From Microbacterium yannicii PS01 (GTDB lineage: Bacteria > Actinomycetota > Actinomycetes > Actinomycetales > Microbacteriaceae): a stretch of 64,000 nucleotides of DNA. A model generated the notes under the pieces. That model was not told the DNA's origin. It searched no databases and worked only from the letters and a program-made list of their open reading frames with translations. The stretch lies in contig NZ_CAJF01000001.1 of the NCBI RefSeq assembly GCF_000304335.1, positions 62,001 to 126,000 of the forward strand, in the 5' to 3' direction. This document shows positions 8,094-16,766 of this stretch, piece by piece. Position 1 is the stretch's first letter; every line of letters begins with the position of its first letter. The position numbers and the translations under genes are program-made.

Positions 8094-8978
8094 GTGGGCC
8101 GCCTCACCGCGCGCAGTCCGGTCACCCGCATCAGCCTGGACGACGTCGCGCCCGGCGTGCGACGTCGCGCCGACACGCTGGCCGTGGAGGAGCCGCTCGA
8201 GATCCGCCTCGGCGGCGAGCCGCTGACGGTCACGATGCGCACGCCCGGGCACGACATCGAGCTGGCCGCGGGCTTCCTCGTCTCGGAGAGCGTCATCTCG
8301 GCAGGCGGGCACTTCCGCTCCGCCATCCATTGCGGCGGACCGGGCACGGGCACCGTGGGGCTCACATCCACTGAGAACACGTACAACGTCCTCGATGTGA
8401 CGCTCGCGCCCGGAGTCGAGGCGCCGTCGACGGACATCGCCCGCAACTTCTACACGACGAGCTCGTGCGGGGTCTGCGGCACCGCGTCGATCGAGGCGAT
8501 CGAGAAGTCGTCGCGCTACGACGTCGCCGCAGACCCGGTGACCGTCGACGCTGCCCTCATCGCAGGGCTTCCCGACGCGCTTCGTGCGGGACAGGCGGTG
8601 TTCGAGAAGACCGGCGGCCTCCACGCCGCCGCCCTGTTCGACGCTTCCACCGGTGAGCTGCTCGTCCTGCGCGAGGACGTCGGCCGGCACAACGCCGTCG
8701 ACAAGGTCGTCGGCTGGGCGGTCCTCGAGGACCGGCTGCCGCTCACGGGGACGGTCCTGCAGGTGTCGGGCCGTGCGAGCTTCGAGCTCGTGCAGAAGGC
8801 GGTGATGGCCGGCATCCCGGTTCTGTCGGCGGTGTCGGCACCCTCGTCCCTCGCGGTCGAGCTGGCCGCGGCATCCGGGCTCACCCTCGCGGGGTTCGTC
8901 CGCGGACGGTCGATGAACCTGTACTCACGGCCGGACCGGATCGCGGTCGGCCGAGCCGACGCCGCACACACCGCGTAG
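8094..8978 (+). CDS. fdhD: FdhD sulfurtransferase for formate dehydrogenase maturation
   Basis: FdhD moves sulfur from the cysteine desulfurase to the molybdenum cofactor of formate dehydrogenase. The 294-residue product has the ELAAGFLVSE segment, the functional CGVC pair, EKTGGLHAA and the LREDVGRHNAVDKVVG signature, in family order. GTG start one base after the moaA stop, so the two are almost certainly co-transcribed. No formate dehydrogenase gene is in the window; the target enzyme must be encoded elsewhere. Confidence 0.95.
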   Translation: MGRLTARSPVTRISLDDVAPGVRRRADTLAVEEPLEIRLGGEPLTVTMRTPGHDIELAAGFLVSESVISAGGHFRSAIHCGGPGTGTVGLTSTENTYNVLDVTLAPGVEAPSTDIARNFYTTSSCGVCGTASIEAIEKSSRYDVAADPVTVDAALIAGLPDALRAGQAVFEKTGGLHAAALFDASTGELLVLREDVGRHNAVDKVVGWAVLEDRLPLTGTVLQVSGRASFELVQKAVMAGIPVLSAVSAPSSLAVELAAASGLTLAGFVRGRSMNLYSRPDRIAVGRADAAHTA

Positions 8979-9010
8979 CGACCGGGCTCCCAGCCGCCCT
9001 GTTAACGGGC

Positions 9011-9042
9011 GCTGCCCGCCGGTCCGGGGAGAGGCGGGCAGC
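9011..9042. terminator. Bidirectional hairpin between fdhD and dps
   Basis: GCTGCCCGCC at 9011-9020 pairs perfectly with GGCGGGCAGC at 9033-9042 around a 12-base loop. A second small inverted repeat (CGCCC/GGGCG, 8995-9011) precedes it. The position between convergent genes suits a terminator, although there is no U-run. Confidence 0.6.
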
Positions 9043-9058
9043 GTCAGGGCGCCTGGGA

Positions 9059-9643
9059 TCACCGCTGCGGGGTGCGGTTCTCCGCGCTCACCATCCACGA
9101 GAGCTGCTCTACCCGCTCGAGAATCGCGTGCAGGATGTCAGCGCTGGTGGGGTCTTCTTCGTCGACGTCGTCGTGGACGTCGCGGCAGGTGGTGGCGACC
9201 GCGTCCAGTCGTTCGGTCATCAGGTCGATGACCTCGGTGGTCGCGATCTCTCCCTGGGGGAACTCCGGCAGGGTCGTGGTCTGGGCGACCAGGTCGCTGC
9301 GGCCGTCCGGGAGGGCATGCAGCGACCGCATCCGCTCGGCGATCGTGTCGGCGAAGTCGCGTGCGGCCTCGATGATCTCGTCCAGCTGCAGGTGCGTGTC
9401 GCGGAAGTTGCGTCCGACCACGTTCCAGTGAGCCTGCTTGCCCTGCAGCGACAGCTCGATGAGATCCACGAGCACCTTCTGGAGGTTCTCGCTGAGGGTC
9501 TCGGACGCGGAGAACCCGCGCTCGGCGTTCTGCTCCGAGGTCAGCTCGGCTCCGACGCCGCCGCGTGCGGGGCGCCGCTTGCCGGAGGTTGCGGAACCGG
9601 CCTGGGACTTGGCGGTGGGCTTCTTGGTCGCGGTGGTGGCCAC
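9059..9643 (-). CDS. dps: Dps-family ferritin-like DNA-binding protein
   Basis: Forms a dodecameric cage that oxidises and stores iron and protects DNA under stress. The ferroxidase signature is complete: QAHWNVVGRNFRDTHLQLDE, then the aspartate/glutamate-rich helix DFADTIAERM. The N-terminal ~35 residues are rich in Lys, Arg and Ala and would serve as a DNA-binding tail. I prefer the GTG at 9641-9643 because GGAG lies five bases before it; a GTG two codons upstream overlaps that GGAG. The gene stands alone and diverges from the amidase gene. Confidence 0.93.
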   Translation of the reverse strand: MATTATKKPTAKSQAGSATSGKRRPARGGVGAELTSEQNAERGFSASETLSENLQKVLVDLIELSLQGKQAHWNVVGRNFRDTHLQLDEIIEAARDFADTIAERMRSLHALPDGRSDLVAQTTTLPEFPQGEIATTEVIDLMTERLDAVATTCRDVHDDVDEEDPTSADILHAILERVEQLSWMVSAENRTPQR

Positions 9644-9756
9644 TGTCACTCCGTTCGTGGGGATGTGTGAAAAGTTACCGAGGACCCGAGTCGCAGGCCC
9701 GGGGATTGCCTTCCCCCCGATGACGTGCTACCCGGCGACGTGGTGGGATGGGACAG

Positions 9757-11196
9757 ATGACCGCATCCGAACCGGCACCGCCTTCCGACCTCGCCCTTCC
9801 CGACGAGATCGTCTCCGCCACCGCTATCGCGGCCGCCGTCCGCCGCGGAGAGGTGGCGGCGCGTGCGGTCGTCGACGCGCACCTGGATCGCATCGCCCGC
9901 GTCAATCCGGGTCTGCACGCGCTCACCGTCGTCTTCGCAGATCGGGCGCGGGCCGCTGCCGACGCGGTCGACGCGGCCGTCGCCGCCGGAGACGACCCCG
10001 GTCCGCTCGCGGGTGTGCCGATCTCGGTGAAGGAGAACATCGACCTCACCTGGTCGGCCACGACGAACGGGTGGCGCGGGTTCGCCGACGCGGTCCCCGA
10101 TCGCGACGCCACGATCGTGCGGCGCATGCGGGAGGCGGGCGCCGTGCCCATCGGGCGAGGGAACATGCCCGACTTCGGGATGCGGTGGGACACCGACAAC
10201 GACCTCTTCGGACGCACGGTCAATCCGTGGAATGCCGCGCGCAGCGCCGGAGGCTCGAGCGGCGGCGACGCCGTCGCGGTGGCGACCGGGATGAGCGCGA
10301 TCGGCCTCGGCAACGACTTCGGCGGATCGCTCCGCCTGCCCGCCTACGCCGCAGGGGTGTACGGTCTGCGTCCCTCGAGGGGAAGGGTGCCCCGCGCGGC
10401 CGTCGAGCGGCACCCGGTCGCGCTCACCCTCCAGGAGTTCTCGGTGAACGGACCGCTCGCACGGGGTGTCGATGACCTCGAGCTCGCCCTCCGCGTTCTG
10501 AGCGGATGGGATGCCGACGATCCTGTGTCGCTGGATGCTCCGCATGTGCAGCCCGAGGACGTACCTCGTCGGGTCGGAGTCGTGCGAGACCCGGTGGGCG
10601 ACGGGGTCGACCCGGAAGTCGCCGCCGGGATCGCCCGAACCGCGGCATCCCTCGCCGATGCGGGCTGGGATGTCGTCGACGTCGAGGCTCCGCTTCTCGA
10701 AGAGGCGGCGGTGCTGTGGCGCCGGCTGTCGTGCACCGACATGCTGATCTCGCTCGACCCGTCCGTGCTCGGCACGCCGCTCGGCGGGTCGGCCACGCGG
10801 TTCCTGCGCGACAGCACCGCCGCCGCGAGGCCGTACGAGACGGCGACGGAGTACGCGCAGGCGTGGGCGCGCCGGGCGGTGATCGCCGCAGACTGGCGAC
10901 GACTGCAGGTGGAGGTGCCGCTCGTCCTCGGGCCGGTGTCGGCGTCCCGCATGCGCGAGCCCGACTACGACCTGGGCGGCAGGGAGCCGGCCGACCACGC
11001 TTGGCGGGATCTGCGGCTGACGGTGGCGGCGAACTTCCTGGGACTTCCCGCGCTCGCTCTTCCGAGCGGGCTCGGCACCGATGGCATGCCCTCGGGCGTG
11101 CAGCTGATCGGGCCGATGTTCGGCGAGGCCGTGGCGGTCGCCGCCGCCCGAGACGTCGAGATGCGGCTCGCCCGGATGCCGCACCCTCAGCCGTGA
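9757..11196 (+). CDS. Amidase signature family hydrolase
   Basis: Hydrolyses an amide bond; the exact substrate cannot be read from sequence. The Ser-cisSer-Lys triad is present: Lys in VPISVKENID, the glycine/serine stretch AGGSSGGDAVAV, and the nucleophilic serine in FGGSLRLPA. About 480 residues, normal for the family. Two ATG codons lie at 9748 and 9757; neither has a strong Shine-Dalgarno and I take the second (MTASEP). Single gene with its own terminator; relatives act on acylamides and aryl amides. Confidence 0.85.
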   Translation: MTASEPAPPSDLALPDEIVSATAIAAAVRRGEVAARAVVDAHLDRIARVNPGLHALTVVFADRARAAADAVDAAVAAGDDPGPLAGVPISVKENIDLTWSATTNGWRGFADAVPDRDATIVRRMREAGAVPIGRGNMPDFGMRWDTDNDLFGRTVNPWNAARSAGGSSGGDAVAVATGMSAIGLGNDFGGSLRLPAYAAGVYGLRPSRGRVPRAAVERHPVALTLQEFSVNGPLARGVDDLELALRVLSGWDADDPVSLDAPHVQPEDVPRRVGVVRDPVGDGVDPEVAAGIARTAASLADAGWDVVDVEAPLLEEAAVLWRRLSCTDMLISLDPSVLGTPLGGSATRFLRDSTAAARPYETATEYAQAWARRAVIAADWRRLQVEVPLVLGPVSASRMREPDYDLGGREPADHAWRDLRLTVAANFLGLPALALPSGLGTDGMPSGVQLIGPMFGEAVAVAAARDVEMRLARMPHPQP

Positions 11197-11237
11197 CGTC
11201 GGCACCGGGCCGAGGTGCCGGGCTTCGGACGTAGAAA

Positions 11238-11273
11238 CGAGGCGGAGCAACCGATCACGATCGCTCCGCCTCG
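11238..11273. terminator. Hairpin between amidase and proline-rich ORF
   Basis: CGAGGCGGAGC (11238-11248) pairs perfectly with GCTCCGCCTCG (11263-11273), loop 14 bases. It sits between two convergent genes and can serve both. Confidence 0.65.
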
Positions 11274-11286
11274 CGCCACCGGGGCG

Positions 11287-11505
11287 TTAGGGAAGGGGGG
11301 TCTCCGGCGGCTGGGGGAAAGTCGGTTCTTCGGGGTTCGGCGCGAGCGGCTCGTCCGGGTACGGCGCGGACGGCTCGACCGGTCCACCGGGGGGCGCCGT
11401 CGCCGGCGACGGCGAGGGCGCATCAGGAGAGCCCGGCGCTCCGGGTCCACCGGGGCCTGACGGCATCTCACCCGGAGTGGACGGCGGAGGGGTCGGATCG
11501 GTCAT
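11287..11505 (-). CDS. Small proline-rich protein of unknown function
   Basis: A 72-residue product starting at MTDPTPPPSTPGEMP, with GGGAG a few bases before the ATG. It is about one third proline, with Gly, Ala and Glu, and has no Cys, membrane span or signal peptide, so it is probably disordered. An open frame continues upstream of the ATG but does not look like protein there. Similar small proline-rich proteins seem common in this group. Function unknown. Confidence 0.6.
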   Translation of the reverse strand: MTDPTPPPSTPGEMPSGPGGPGAPGSPDAPSPSPATAPPGGPVEPSAPYPDEPLAPNPEEPTFPQPPETPLP

Positions 11506-11590
11506 CGCTGCTCCCATCGGTCCGCCGGCATGGGTCCACCGTGCGGCAAGATGACCAGCATCCACGTCGCTCTCGCGTCGAGCGACCCCC

Positions 11591-11629
11591 TTGACCTGGG
11601 GGTCAATGTCGAGTAGCGCCACGTACGCT
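11591..11629 (+). promoter_or_regulatory. Palindrome and -10-like box upstream of trhO
   Basis: TTGACC-TGGG-GGTCAA (11591-11606) is a perfect inverted repeat. It is followed by TACGCT (11624-11629), eight bases before the trhO GTG, which has no Shine-Dalgarno. This suggests a leaderless transcript with an operator over the -35 region. The binding protein is unknown. Confidence 0.4.
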
Positions 11630-11636
11630 AGAGGTC

Positions 11637-12377
11637 GTGGCATCCGTTCTCAACGTCTCGGCGTACCTGTTCACCCGAATCGACGATGCCGCGCATCTGC
11701 GCACGACGCTGCGCGAGCGTGCCGTCGCGGCGGAGCTCAAGGGCACGATCCTGCTCGCCGAGGAGGGAATCAATCTGTTCCTCGCCGGCGGGGCTGCCGA
11801 CGTGCGCGGTTTCCTCGAAGAGCTGCGCGGGGACGCTCGCTTCGCCGGACTCACGGCGAAGGAGAGCTGGTCGACCGCCACGCCTTTCGGCAGGCTGCTC
11901 GTGAAGGTCAAGCGCGAGATCATCCGCATGGATCACCCGACGATCCGCCCGGGTGGCGGTCGGGCGCCCGCCGTCTCGCCGGCCACCCTGCGGCGGTGGC
12001 TCGACCGAGGTCGCGACGACGACGGCCGCGAGATCGTGCTGCTCGACACGCGGAACGCCTTCGAAGTCGACTACGGCTCGTTCGAAGGGGCGCTGGACTG
12101 GCGCCTCGAGCGGTTCACCCAGTTTCCGGATGCGGCTGCCGCCGCCGCGGCGGAACTTCGGGGCAAGACGGTGGTGAGCTACTGCACCGGCGGCATCCGG
12201 TGCGAGAAGGCGGCGCTCTACCTGCGCGAAGAGGGCGTCGAGGCGTTCCAGCTCGACGGCGGGATCCTCGGCTACTTCGAGCACGTGGGCGGCGATCACT
12301 GGACGGGGGAGTGCTTCGTCTTCGACGAGCGTGAAGCCCTCACTCCCGGACTGGCGCCGCGCGCCGAGGCCGCCTGA
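11637..12377 (+). CDS. trhO: tRNA uridine-34 5-hydroxylase TrhO (rhodanese-domain)
   Basis: Oxygen-dependent hydroxylation of U34 in tRNA, the YceA family. The N-terminal ~95 residues form the ferredoxin-like part with ILLAEEGINLFLAG. The C-terminal rhodanese domain has LLDTRNAFEVDYGSF and the active loop YCTGGIRCEKAA with its two cysteines. 246 residues, slightly shorter than the E. coli protein. GTG start without Shine-Dalgarno; the -10-like TACGCT lies just upstream. The DUF3054 gene starts on the last base of its stop codon. Confidence 0.92.
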   Translation: MASVLNVSAYLFTRIDDAAHLRTTLRERAVAAELKGTILLAEEGINLFLAGGAADVRGFLEELRGDARFAGLTAKESWSTATPFGRLLVKVKREIIRMDHPTIRPGGGRAPAVSPATLRRWLDRGRDDDGREIVLLDTRNAFEVDYGSFEGALDWRLERFTQFPDAAAAAAAELRGKTVVSYCTGGIRCEKAALYLREEGVEAFQLDGGILGYFEHVGGDHWTGECFVFDEREALTPGLAPRAEAA

Positions 12378-12784
12378 TGCCCGACGCAGCCCACCGCGCC
12401 GGACTTGCGGCCATCCTTCTCGCCGCCGTCCTCGACGCCGTGCTGATCATCGCGTTCGCCGCGACCGGCCGCGCCAGCCACGACTCGGACGTCTGGTCGG
12501 GGCTGTGGCAGACGGCGTGGCCGTTCCTCGCCGGCCTCGCCGGCGGCTGGCTGGTGACGCTCGCGTGGCGGGCTCCTTCGGCCCCTGTGCGCACGGGGCT
12601 GGGCGTGTGGGCGGCGACCCTGGTCGGCGGCATGCTGTTGCGCGCGGCATCCGGTCAGGGTACGGCCCTGCCGTTCGTCATCGTGGCGGCCGTCACGCTG
12701 CTGATCGCCCTGGTCGGCTGGCGTGCTGTCGCGGTGCTCGTCCGCCGTGGGCGAGTCCGCCGCGCCGAGGCATCCGTCCGCTAA
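12377..12784 (+). CDS. DUF3054 family membrane protein
   Basis: A 135-residue protein with four hydrophobic spans (about residues 8-28, 43-65, 72-90 and 98-120), the WQTAWPFLAGLAGGWL segment and an Arg-rich cytoplasmic tail. This matches actinobacterial DUF3054 proteins, whose function is unknown. The ATG shares one base with the trhO stop, so the genes are probably translated together. Confidence 0.8.
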   Translation: MPDAAHRAGLAAILLAAVLDAVLIIAFAATGRASHDSDVWSGLWQTAWPFLAGLAGGWLVTLAWRAPSAPVRTGLGVWAATLVGGMLLRAASGQGTALPFVIVAAVTLLIALVGWRAVAVLVRRGRVRRAEASVR

Positions 12785-12900
12785 GCGCGGTGGCGCAGGC
12801 CGGTCTCGATCACGATCCGGTTGCCCTCGATCACGCCGACCGACCGCGGCCTCCAGCCCGCGACGGCGCATGGCGCGGCAGGGCGGCGCGCTGACGGACG

Positions 12901-12938
12901 ACGAAGCGGATGCCTCGAATCCGAGGCATCCGCTTCGT
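12901..12938. terminator. Strong hairpin between DUF3054 and SRPBCC genes
   Basis: ACGAAGCGGATGCCTCG (12901-12917) pairs over all 17 bases with its complement at 12922-12938, leaving a loop of four. It serves two convergent genes and contains the GGATGCC word that recurs across the window. Confidence 0.85.
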
Positions 12939-12962
12939 GTCGCCGTGGCGTGAGGCGAGCGA

Positions 12963-13418
12963 TCAGTTCTCGACGTCGCCGCGCCAGGCACCGGTCTCGC
13001 GGTCGGTGTTCTCGATGAACTCCTTGAAGTTCTTCAGGTCCTTCTTCACGGCGTGCGTCCCGGCGCGGACCAGCGAGCCGAGCTTCTCGACGGCATCGGT
13101 CGGGGTCCAGTCGATCTGCACCGTCACCCGCGAAGACGTGTCGGAGAGCTTGTGGAAGGTCACGACTCCGGCGTGGGCCGTGTCGCCCCCGATGCTGGTC
13201 CATGCGACCCGCTCGTCGGGGTGCTGCTCGGTGACCTCGGCGTCGAACTCGCGCGTGAACGGACCGACCTTCACCTTCCAGTGCAGGTGCGTGTCGTCGA
13301 TCTGCGTGATGGACTCGACCTCGTCGAGGAAGTGCGGGAAGCTCTCGAACTGGGTCCACTGGTTGTAGGCCATCGTGACGGGCACGTCGACGTCGATGCT
13401 CTCGATGATCTGGCTCAT
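12963..13418 (-). CDS. SRPBCC / START-like ligand-binding protein
   Basis: A 151-residue protein starting at MSQIIESIDVDVPV; AAGGAGAAG lies just upstream of the ATG. It follows the polyketide cyclase/dehydrase pattern of the SRPBCC fold: an opening strand, YNQWTQFESFPHF, then the strand set DDTHLHWKVKVG and RVAWTSIGG, and a long terminal helix. These proteins bind hydrophobic ligands in a deep pocket; the ligand is unknown. Single gene. Confidence 0.85.
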   Translation of the reverse strand: MSQIIESIDVDVPVTMAYNQWTQFESFPHFLDEVESITQIDDTHLHWKVKVGPFTREFDAEVTEQHPDERVAWTSIGGDTAHAGVVTFHKLSDTSSRVTVQIDWTPTDAVEKLGSLVRAGTHAVKKDLKNFKEFIENTDRETGAWRGDVEN

Positions 13419-13563
13419 GGCTTCTCCTTTCGCCGGCGAGGACGGACCTCGGCCGGCCGGTGTCTGTTCTTCCAGCATCGTCGTCGCGCGCGCCCGAACC
13501 CACCCCCTTGACCGCAGGCCGCTGCCCGGATAACGGGGGTGTCCGACGGCGCGATGAGGCGCC

Positions 13564-15084
13564 TCACTCGCCGGAGAGGCCCCCGCTCAGCCGGCGGTGG
13601 AACGCGGTGGTGGCGTCGTTCATGCCCTCCAGCTCGGCGACGATGCCATGCTGCTGGTACTTCGTCACGATCGCATCGAGCGCGGCCACGGTCGAGGCAT
13701 CCCAGATGTGCGAGCGTGACATGTCGATCACGACCCGCGGTGGATCGGTCGCGTACTCGAACTGCGTCGTCAGGTCGTTGCTCGACGCGAAGAACAGCTC
13801 TCCGTCGACGCGGTACTGCGCGACCTCACCATCGTGGGTGAGCGTGACCGTGCGCGTCACCGAGGTGAAGTGCGCCACGCGCCGAGCGAAGAGCACCATC
13901 GCGGTCAGCACGCCGGCCACGACGCCGATCGCCAGGTTGTGCGTCCACACCGTGATCGCGACGGTCACGACCATCACCAGCGTCTCGCTCACCGGCATTC
14001 GCCTGAGCGTCGACGGGCGGACGCTGTGCCAGTCGAACGTCGAGAACGACACCAGGATCATGACCGCCACGAGCGCGGCCATGGGGATCATCCCGACGAT
14101 GTCGCCGAGCACGACGACCAGCACCAGCACCCAGACGCCCGCCATGAAGGTCGAGATCCTGGTGCGACCGCCGGATGTCTTGATGTTGATCATCGTCTGG
14201 CCGATCATGGCGCAGCCGCCCGTTCCTCCGAAGAACGCCGAGGCGATGTTCGCGACTCCCAGACCCCAGGCCTCACGCGTCTTGCGCGAGTGGGTGTCGG
14301 TGATGTCGTCGACGAGCTTCGCGGTCATGAGCGATTCGAGCAGGCCCACGAGGGCTGCGGCGACCGCGAACGGAGCAACGATCTGCAGGGTCTCCCAGGT
14401 GAGGGGCACGTCGGGGATGAGCAGCTCGGGCAGGCTCCGCGGCAGCTCGCCCTGATCGGCGACATCCGGCACCGCGATTCCGAAGATCGCGACGGCCGCC
14501 GTGAGCAGCACGATGGCGATGAGCGGACCCGGGACCGTTCGCGTGATCTTCGGCCAGACGAACAGGATGCCGAGCCCGACCGCGACGAGGAGGTACACCG
14601 GCCAGGGCACATCGATGAGCTGCGGCAGCTGCGAGACGAAGATCAGGATCGCGAGCGCATTGACGAATCCCACCATCACGCTGCGGGGGATGAAGCGCAT
14701 GAGCTTCGCCACCCCCAGCGCTGCGAACACGATCTGGATGAGCCCCGCCAGCACGATGGTCACGATGAGGTAGTCCGCGCCGTACTCGCGGGCCACGGGC
14801 GCGATGACGAGCGCGACCGCGCCCGCAGCGGCGGTGATCATCGCGGGACGCCCGCCCGTGAAGGCGATGACCGCAGCGAGCACGAACGAGGAGAAGAGGC
14901 CGACCCGGGGGTCGACGCCCGCGACCACGGAGAACGCGATCGCCTCGGGGATGAGCGCGAGGGCGACCACCAGGCCGGCGACCACTTCGCGGGTGAGGAG
15001 GCGGGGGCTCCGCAGCGCCTGCCGGACGGTCGGCTCGATGCGGTAGCGACCGGCGGGATCGGGCGCGGGGGCGACGGCAGACAC
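13564..15084 (-). CDS. SulP family anion transporter with STAS domain
   Basis: Predicted sulfate, bicarbonate or other anion transporter in the membrane. The start is the GTG at 15082-15084, with GAGGAG at ideal spacing, giving 506 residues; the open frame upstream of it is not protein-like. About ten to twelve hydrophobic spans run from residue 25 to 390, with LIPEAIAFSVVAGVDPRVGLF near the start. A STAS domain follows (about 395-500, with PPRVVIDMSRSHIWDASTVAALD). The substrate cannot be told from the sequence; sodium/bicarbonate and sulfate carriers are both in this family. Confidence 0.88.
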   Translation of the reverse strand: MSAVAPAPDPAGRYRIEPTVRQALRSPRLLTREVVAGLVVALALIPEAIAFSVVAGVDPRVGLFSSFVLAAVIAFTGGRPAMITAAAGAVALVIAPVAREYGADYLIVTIVLAGLIQIVFAALGVAKLMRFIPRSVMVGFVNALAILIFVSQLPQLIDVPWPVYLLVAVGLGILFVWPKITRTVPGPLIAIVLLTAAVAIFGIAVPDVADQGELPRSLPELLIPDVPLTWETLQIVAPFAVAAALVGLLESLMTAKLVDDITDTHSRKTREAWGLGVANIASAFFGGTGGCAMIGQTMINIKTSGGRTRISTFMAGVWVLVLVVVLGDIVGMIPMAALVAVMILVSFSTFDWHSVRPSTLRRMPVSETLVMVVTVAITVWTHNLAIGVVAGVLTAMVLFARRVAHFTSVTRTVTLTHDGEVAQYRVDGELFFASSNDLTTQFEYATDPPRVVIDMSRSHIWDASTVAALDAIVTKYQQHGIVAELEGMNDATTAFHRRLSGGLSGE

Positions 15085-15241
15085 GGAGGCTCCTCGGATG
15101 ACGAGCGCACCGTTGCGCTGGGCCGGCTCACCGGCGGGAAGAGTGGGATGCCGCGGTGCCCGCGACACCCGGAACTCTACCTCGGGGCGCGCCCGCGGCG
15201 AAGCCAGCCTGCTCGCCGCGCCGGCGGGCAGACGGTGAGGA

Positions 15242-16312
15242 TCAGGCCCGGCGGTACTGGCCCGAGACGGGGCAGTCGAACGGGTCGCGGGCGGCGAGCC
15301 CGACGCGGTTGAGGTAGTCGATGACGATGCCGTAGGACTTCCACATGGTGGTCTCGACGTAGGGCACGTCGAGGGTGCGACAGTGATCGCGCACGATCTC
15401 ACGCGCCTGGGCGAGGTGCGGGCGGGGCATGTTCGGGAAGAGGTGATGCTCGATCTGATAGTTCAGGCCGCCCATGATCCAGGTCGCCCACCATCCACCG
15501 GAGATGTTGCGCGAGGTGCGAACCTGCTTGCTGAAGAAGTCGAGCTTCGCGTCCTTCGCGATGATCGGCATCCCCTTGTGGTTCGGCGCGAACGAGGCGC
15601 CCATGTACACCCCGAAGACGGCCAGCTGCACGCCGAGGAACGCGAAGGCCATGCCGAGCGGCAGGAACAGGAAGACCGGCGTCCAGATGACGGCGAAGCG
15701 CCCGACCAGCATCGCGAGGTCGACCCAGCGGCCCTTGACCGGCTCGCGGCTGAAGAGGTGGCGGAACGCGATGAAATGCAGATTCAGCCCCTCGAGCGTG
15801 AGCAGCGGGAAGAACAGCCAGCCTTGGCGCTGCGTGATGAAGCGGCGCAGTCCGCGCGCGCTCGCGGCATCCGTCTCGAGGAACGAGATCGTGTCGATCT
15901 CGATGTCGGGATCCTTGTCGACCCGGTTGGGGTTGGCGTGATGACGCGTGTGCTTGGTGGTCCACCACGAGGAGCTCATGCCGACGACGGCGTTGCCGAG
16001 GATGCGGGCGAGGCGGTCGTTGGCGGGACCGGAGGAGAGGATCTGGCGGTGCGCGGCCTCGTGCGACAGGAACGCGACCTGGGTGAAGAGGATGCCCAGC
16101 GCAGCGGCGATGAGCAGCTGGAACCAGCTGTCGCCCAGAAGGATGAATCCGGCGACACAGCCCGCGAAGGCGAGGGCGATGACCGTGCCCACGATGCCGT
16201 AGAACCAGGGGGTCCGGCGCAGCAGACCGGTCTCGCGCACGATCTGCGAGACGTCGGTGTACGCGCGGGTGATCGGGGGGAACTCCGCAGTGCCGGCATA
16301 TGTCTGCCGCAC
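15242..16312 (-). CDS. Membrane fatty acid desaturase
   Basis: Di-iron acyl-lipid or acyl-CoA desaturase. Three histidine boxes are present: HEAAHR, HTRHHANPN and QIEHHLFP. They are arranged as in front-end/delta-type desaturases and flanked by four membrane spans; no cytochrome b5 domain is fused. The only standard start in frame is the GTG at 16310-16312. The frame stays open upstream and the 11 codons before the GTG (SSTTLEPRLGP) look protein-like, so the real start may lie further up. Single gene, terminated before the next one. Confidence 0.9.
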   Translation of the reverse strand: MRQTYAGTAEFPPITRAYTDVSQIVRETGLLRRTPWFYGIVGTVIALAFAGCVAGFILLGDSWFQLLIAAALGILFTQVAFLSHEAAHRQILSSGPANDRLARILGNAVVGMSSSWWTTKHTRHHANPNRVDKDPDIEIDTISFLETDAASARGLRRFITQRQGWLFFPLLTLEGLNLHFIAFRHLFSREPVKGRWVDLAMLVGRFAVIWTPVFLFLPLGMAFAFLGVQLAVFGVYMGASFAPNHKGMPIIAKDAKLDFFSKQVRTSRNISGGWWATWIMGGLNYQIEHHLFPNMPRPHLAQAREIVRDHCRTLDVPYVETTMWKSYGIVIDYLNRVGLAARDPFDCPVSGQYRRA

Positions 16313-16518
16313 AGGTCCGAGCCGAGGCTCGAGGGTGGTGGAAGAGATGAGGGAACCTGGGTTTCGATCGGGGACCGCGTTGGCCTCGGGAAGCCAAAGG
16401 CGGGTGCCGATCGCTGAGTCCCACGCTACGCCCCCTCACATGAGGCGACCGGAATACACCGGTACTCCCAGGCACTCGTCAGGCATGCCGTCGGTCACCA
16501 GATCGGTGCCCGGACATG

Positions 16519-16556
16519 CGTCAGCCCGGGACGGCCAATGCCGTCCCGGGCTGACG
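16519..16556 (-). terminator. Terminator of the cold-shock gene
   Basis: CGTCAGCCCGGGACGG (16519-16534) is fully complementary to 16541-16556, with a loop of six bases. It starts six bases downstream of the csp stop codon on the minus strand. Confidence 0.85.
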
Positions 16557-16562
16557 AGGGGA

Positions 16563-16766
16563 TCAGAGCGGCCGGATGTTGGCTGCCTGCATGCCCTTCG
16601 GACCGCGCTCGGCGTCGAATTCGACCTTCTGGTCTTCGCGGAGCTCCTTGAAGCCCTCACCGGTGATCGCGCTGAAGTGTGCGAAGAGATCGGCAGAGCC
16701 GTCATCGGGAGCGATGAAGCCGTAGCCCTTCTCGGAGTTGAACCATTTCACGGTGCCAGTGGCCAT
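16563..16766 (-). CDS. Cold-shock protein, CspA family
   Basis: A 67-residue OB-fold protein that binds single-stranded RNA/DNA and melts RNA structure. Both RNA-binding motifs are intact: KGYGFI and the DLFAHFSAI variant of RNP2. It starts [10 protein letters not shown], with AAAGGAAAG before the ATG, and ends in the usual ANIRPL. The same frame remains open for about 500 bases upstream (see the next entry). The ATG given here fits the family length. Confidence 0.95.
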   Translation of the reverse strand: MATGTVKWFNSEKGYGFIAPDDGSADLFAHFSAITGEGFKELREDQKVEFDAERGPKGMQAANIRPL

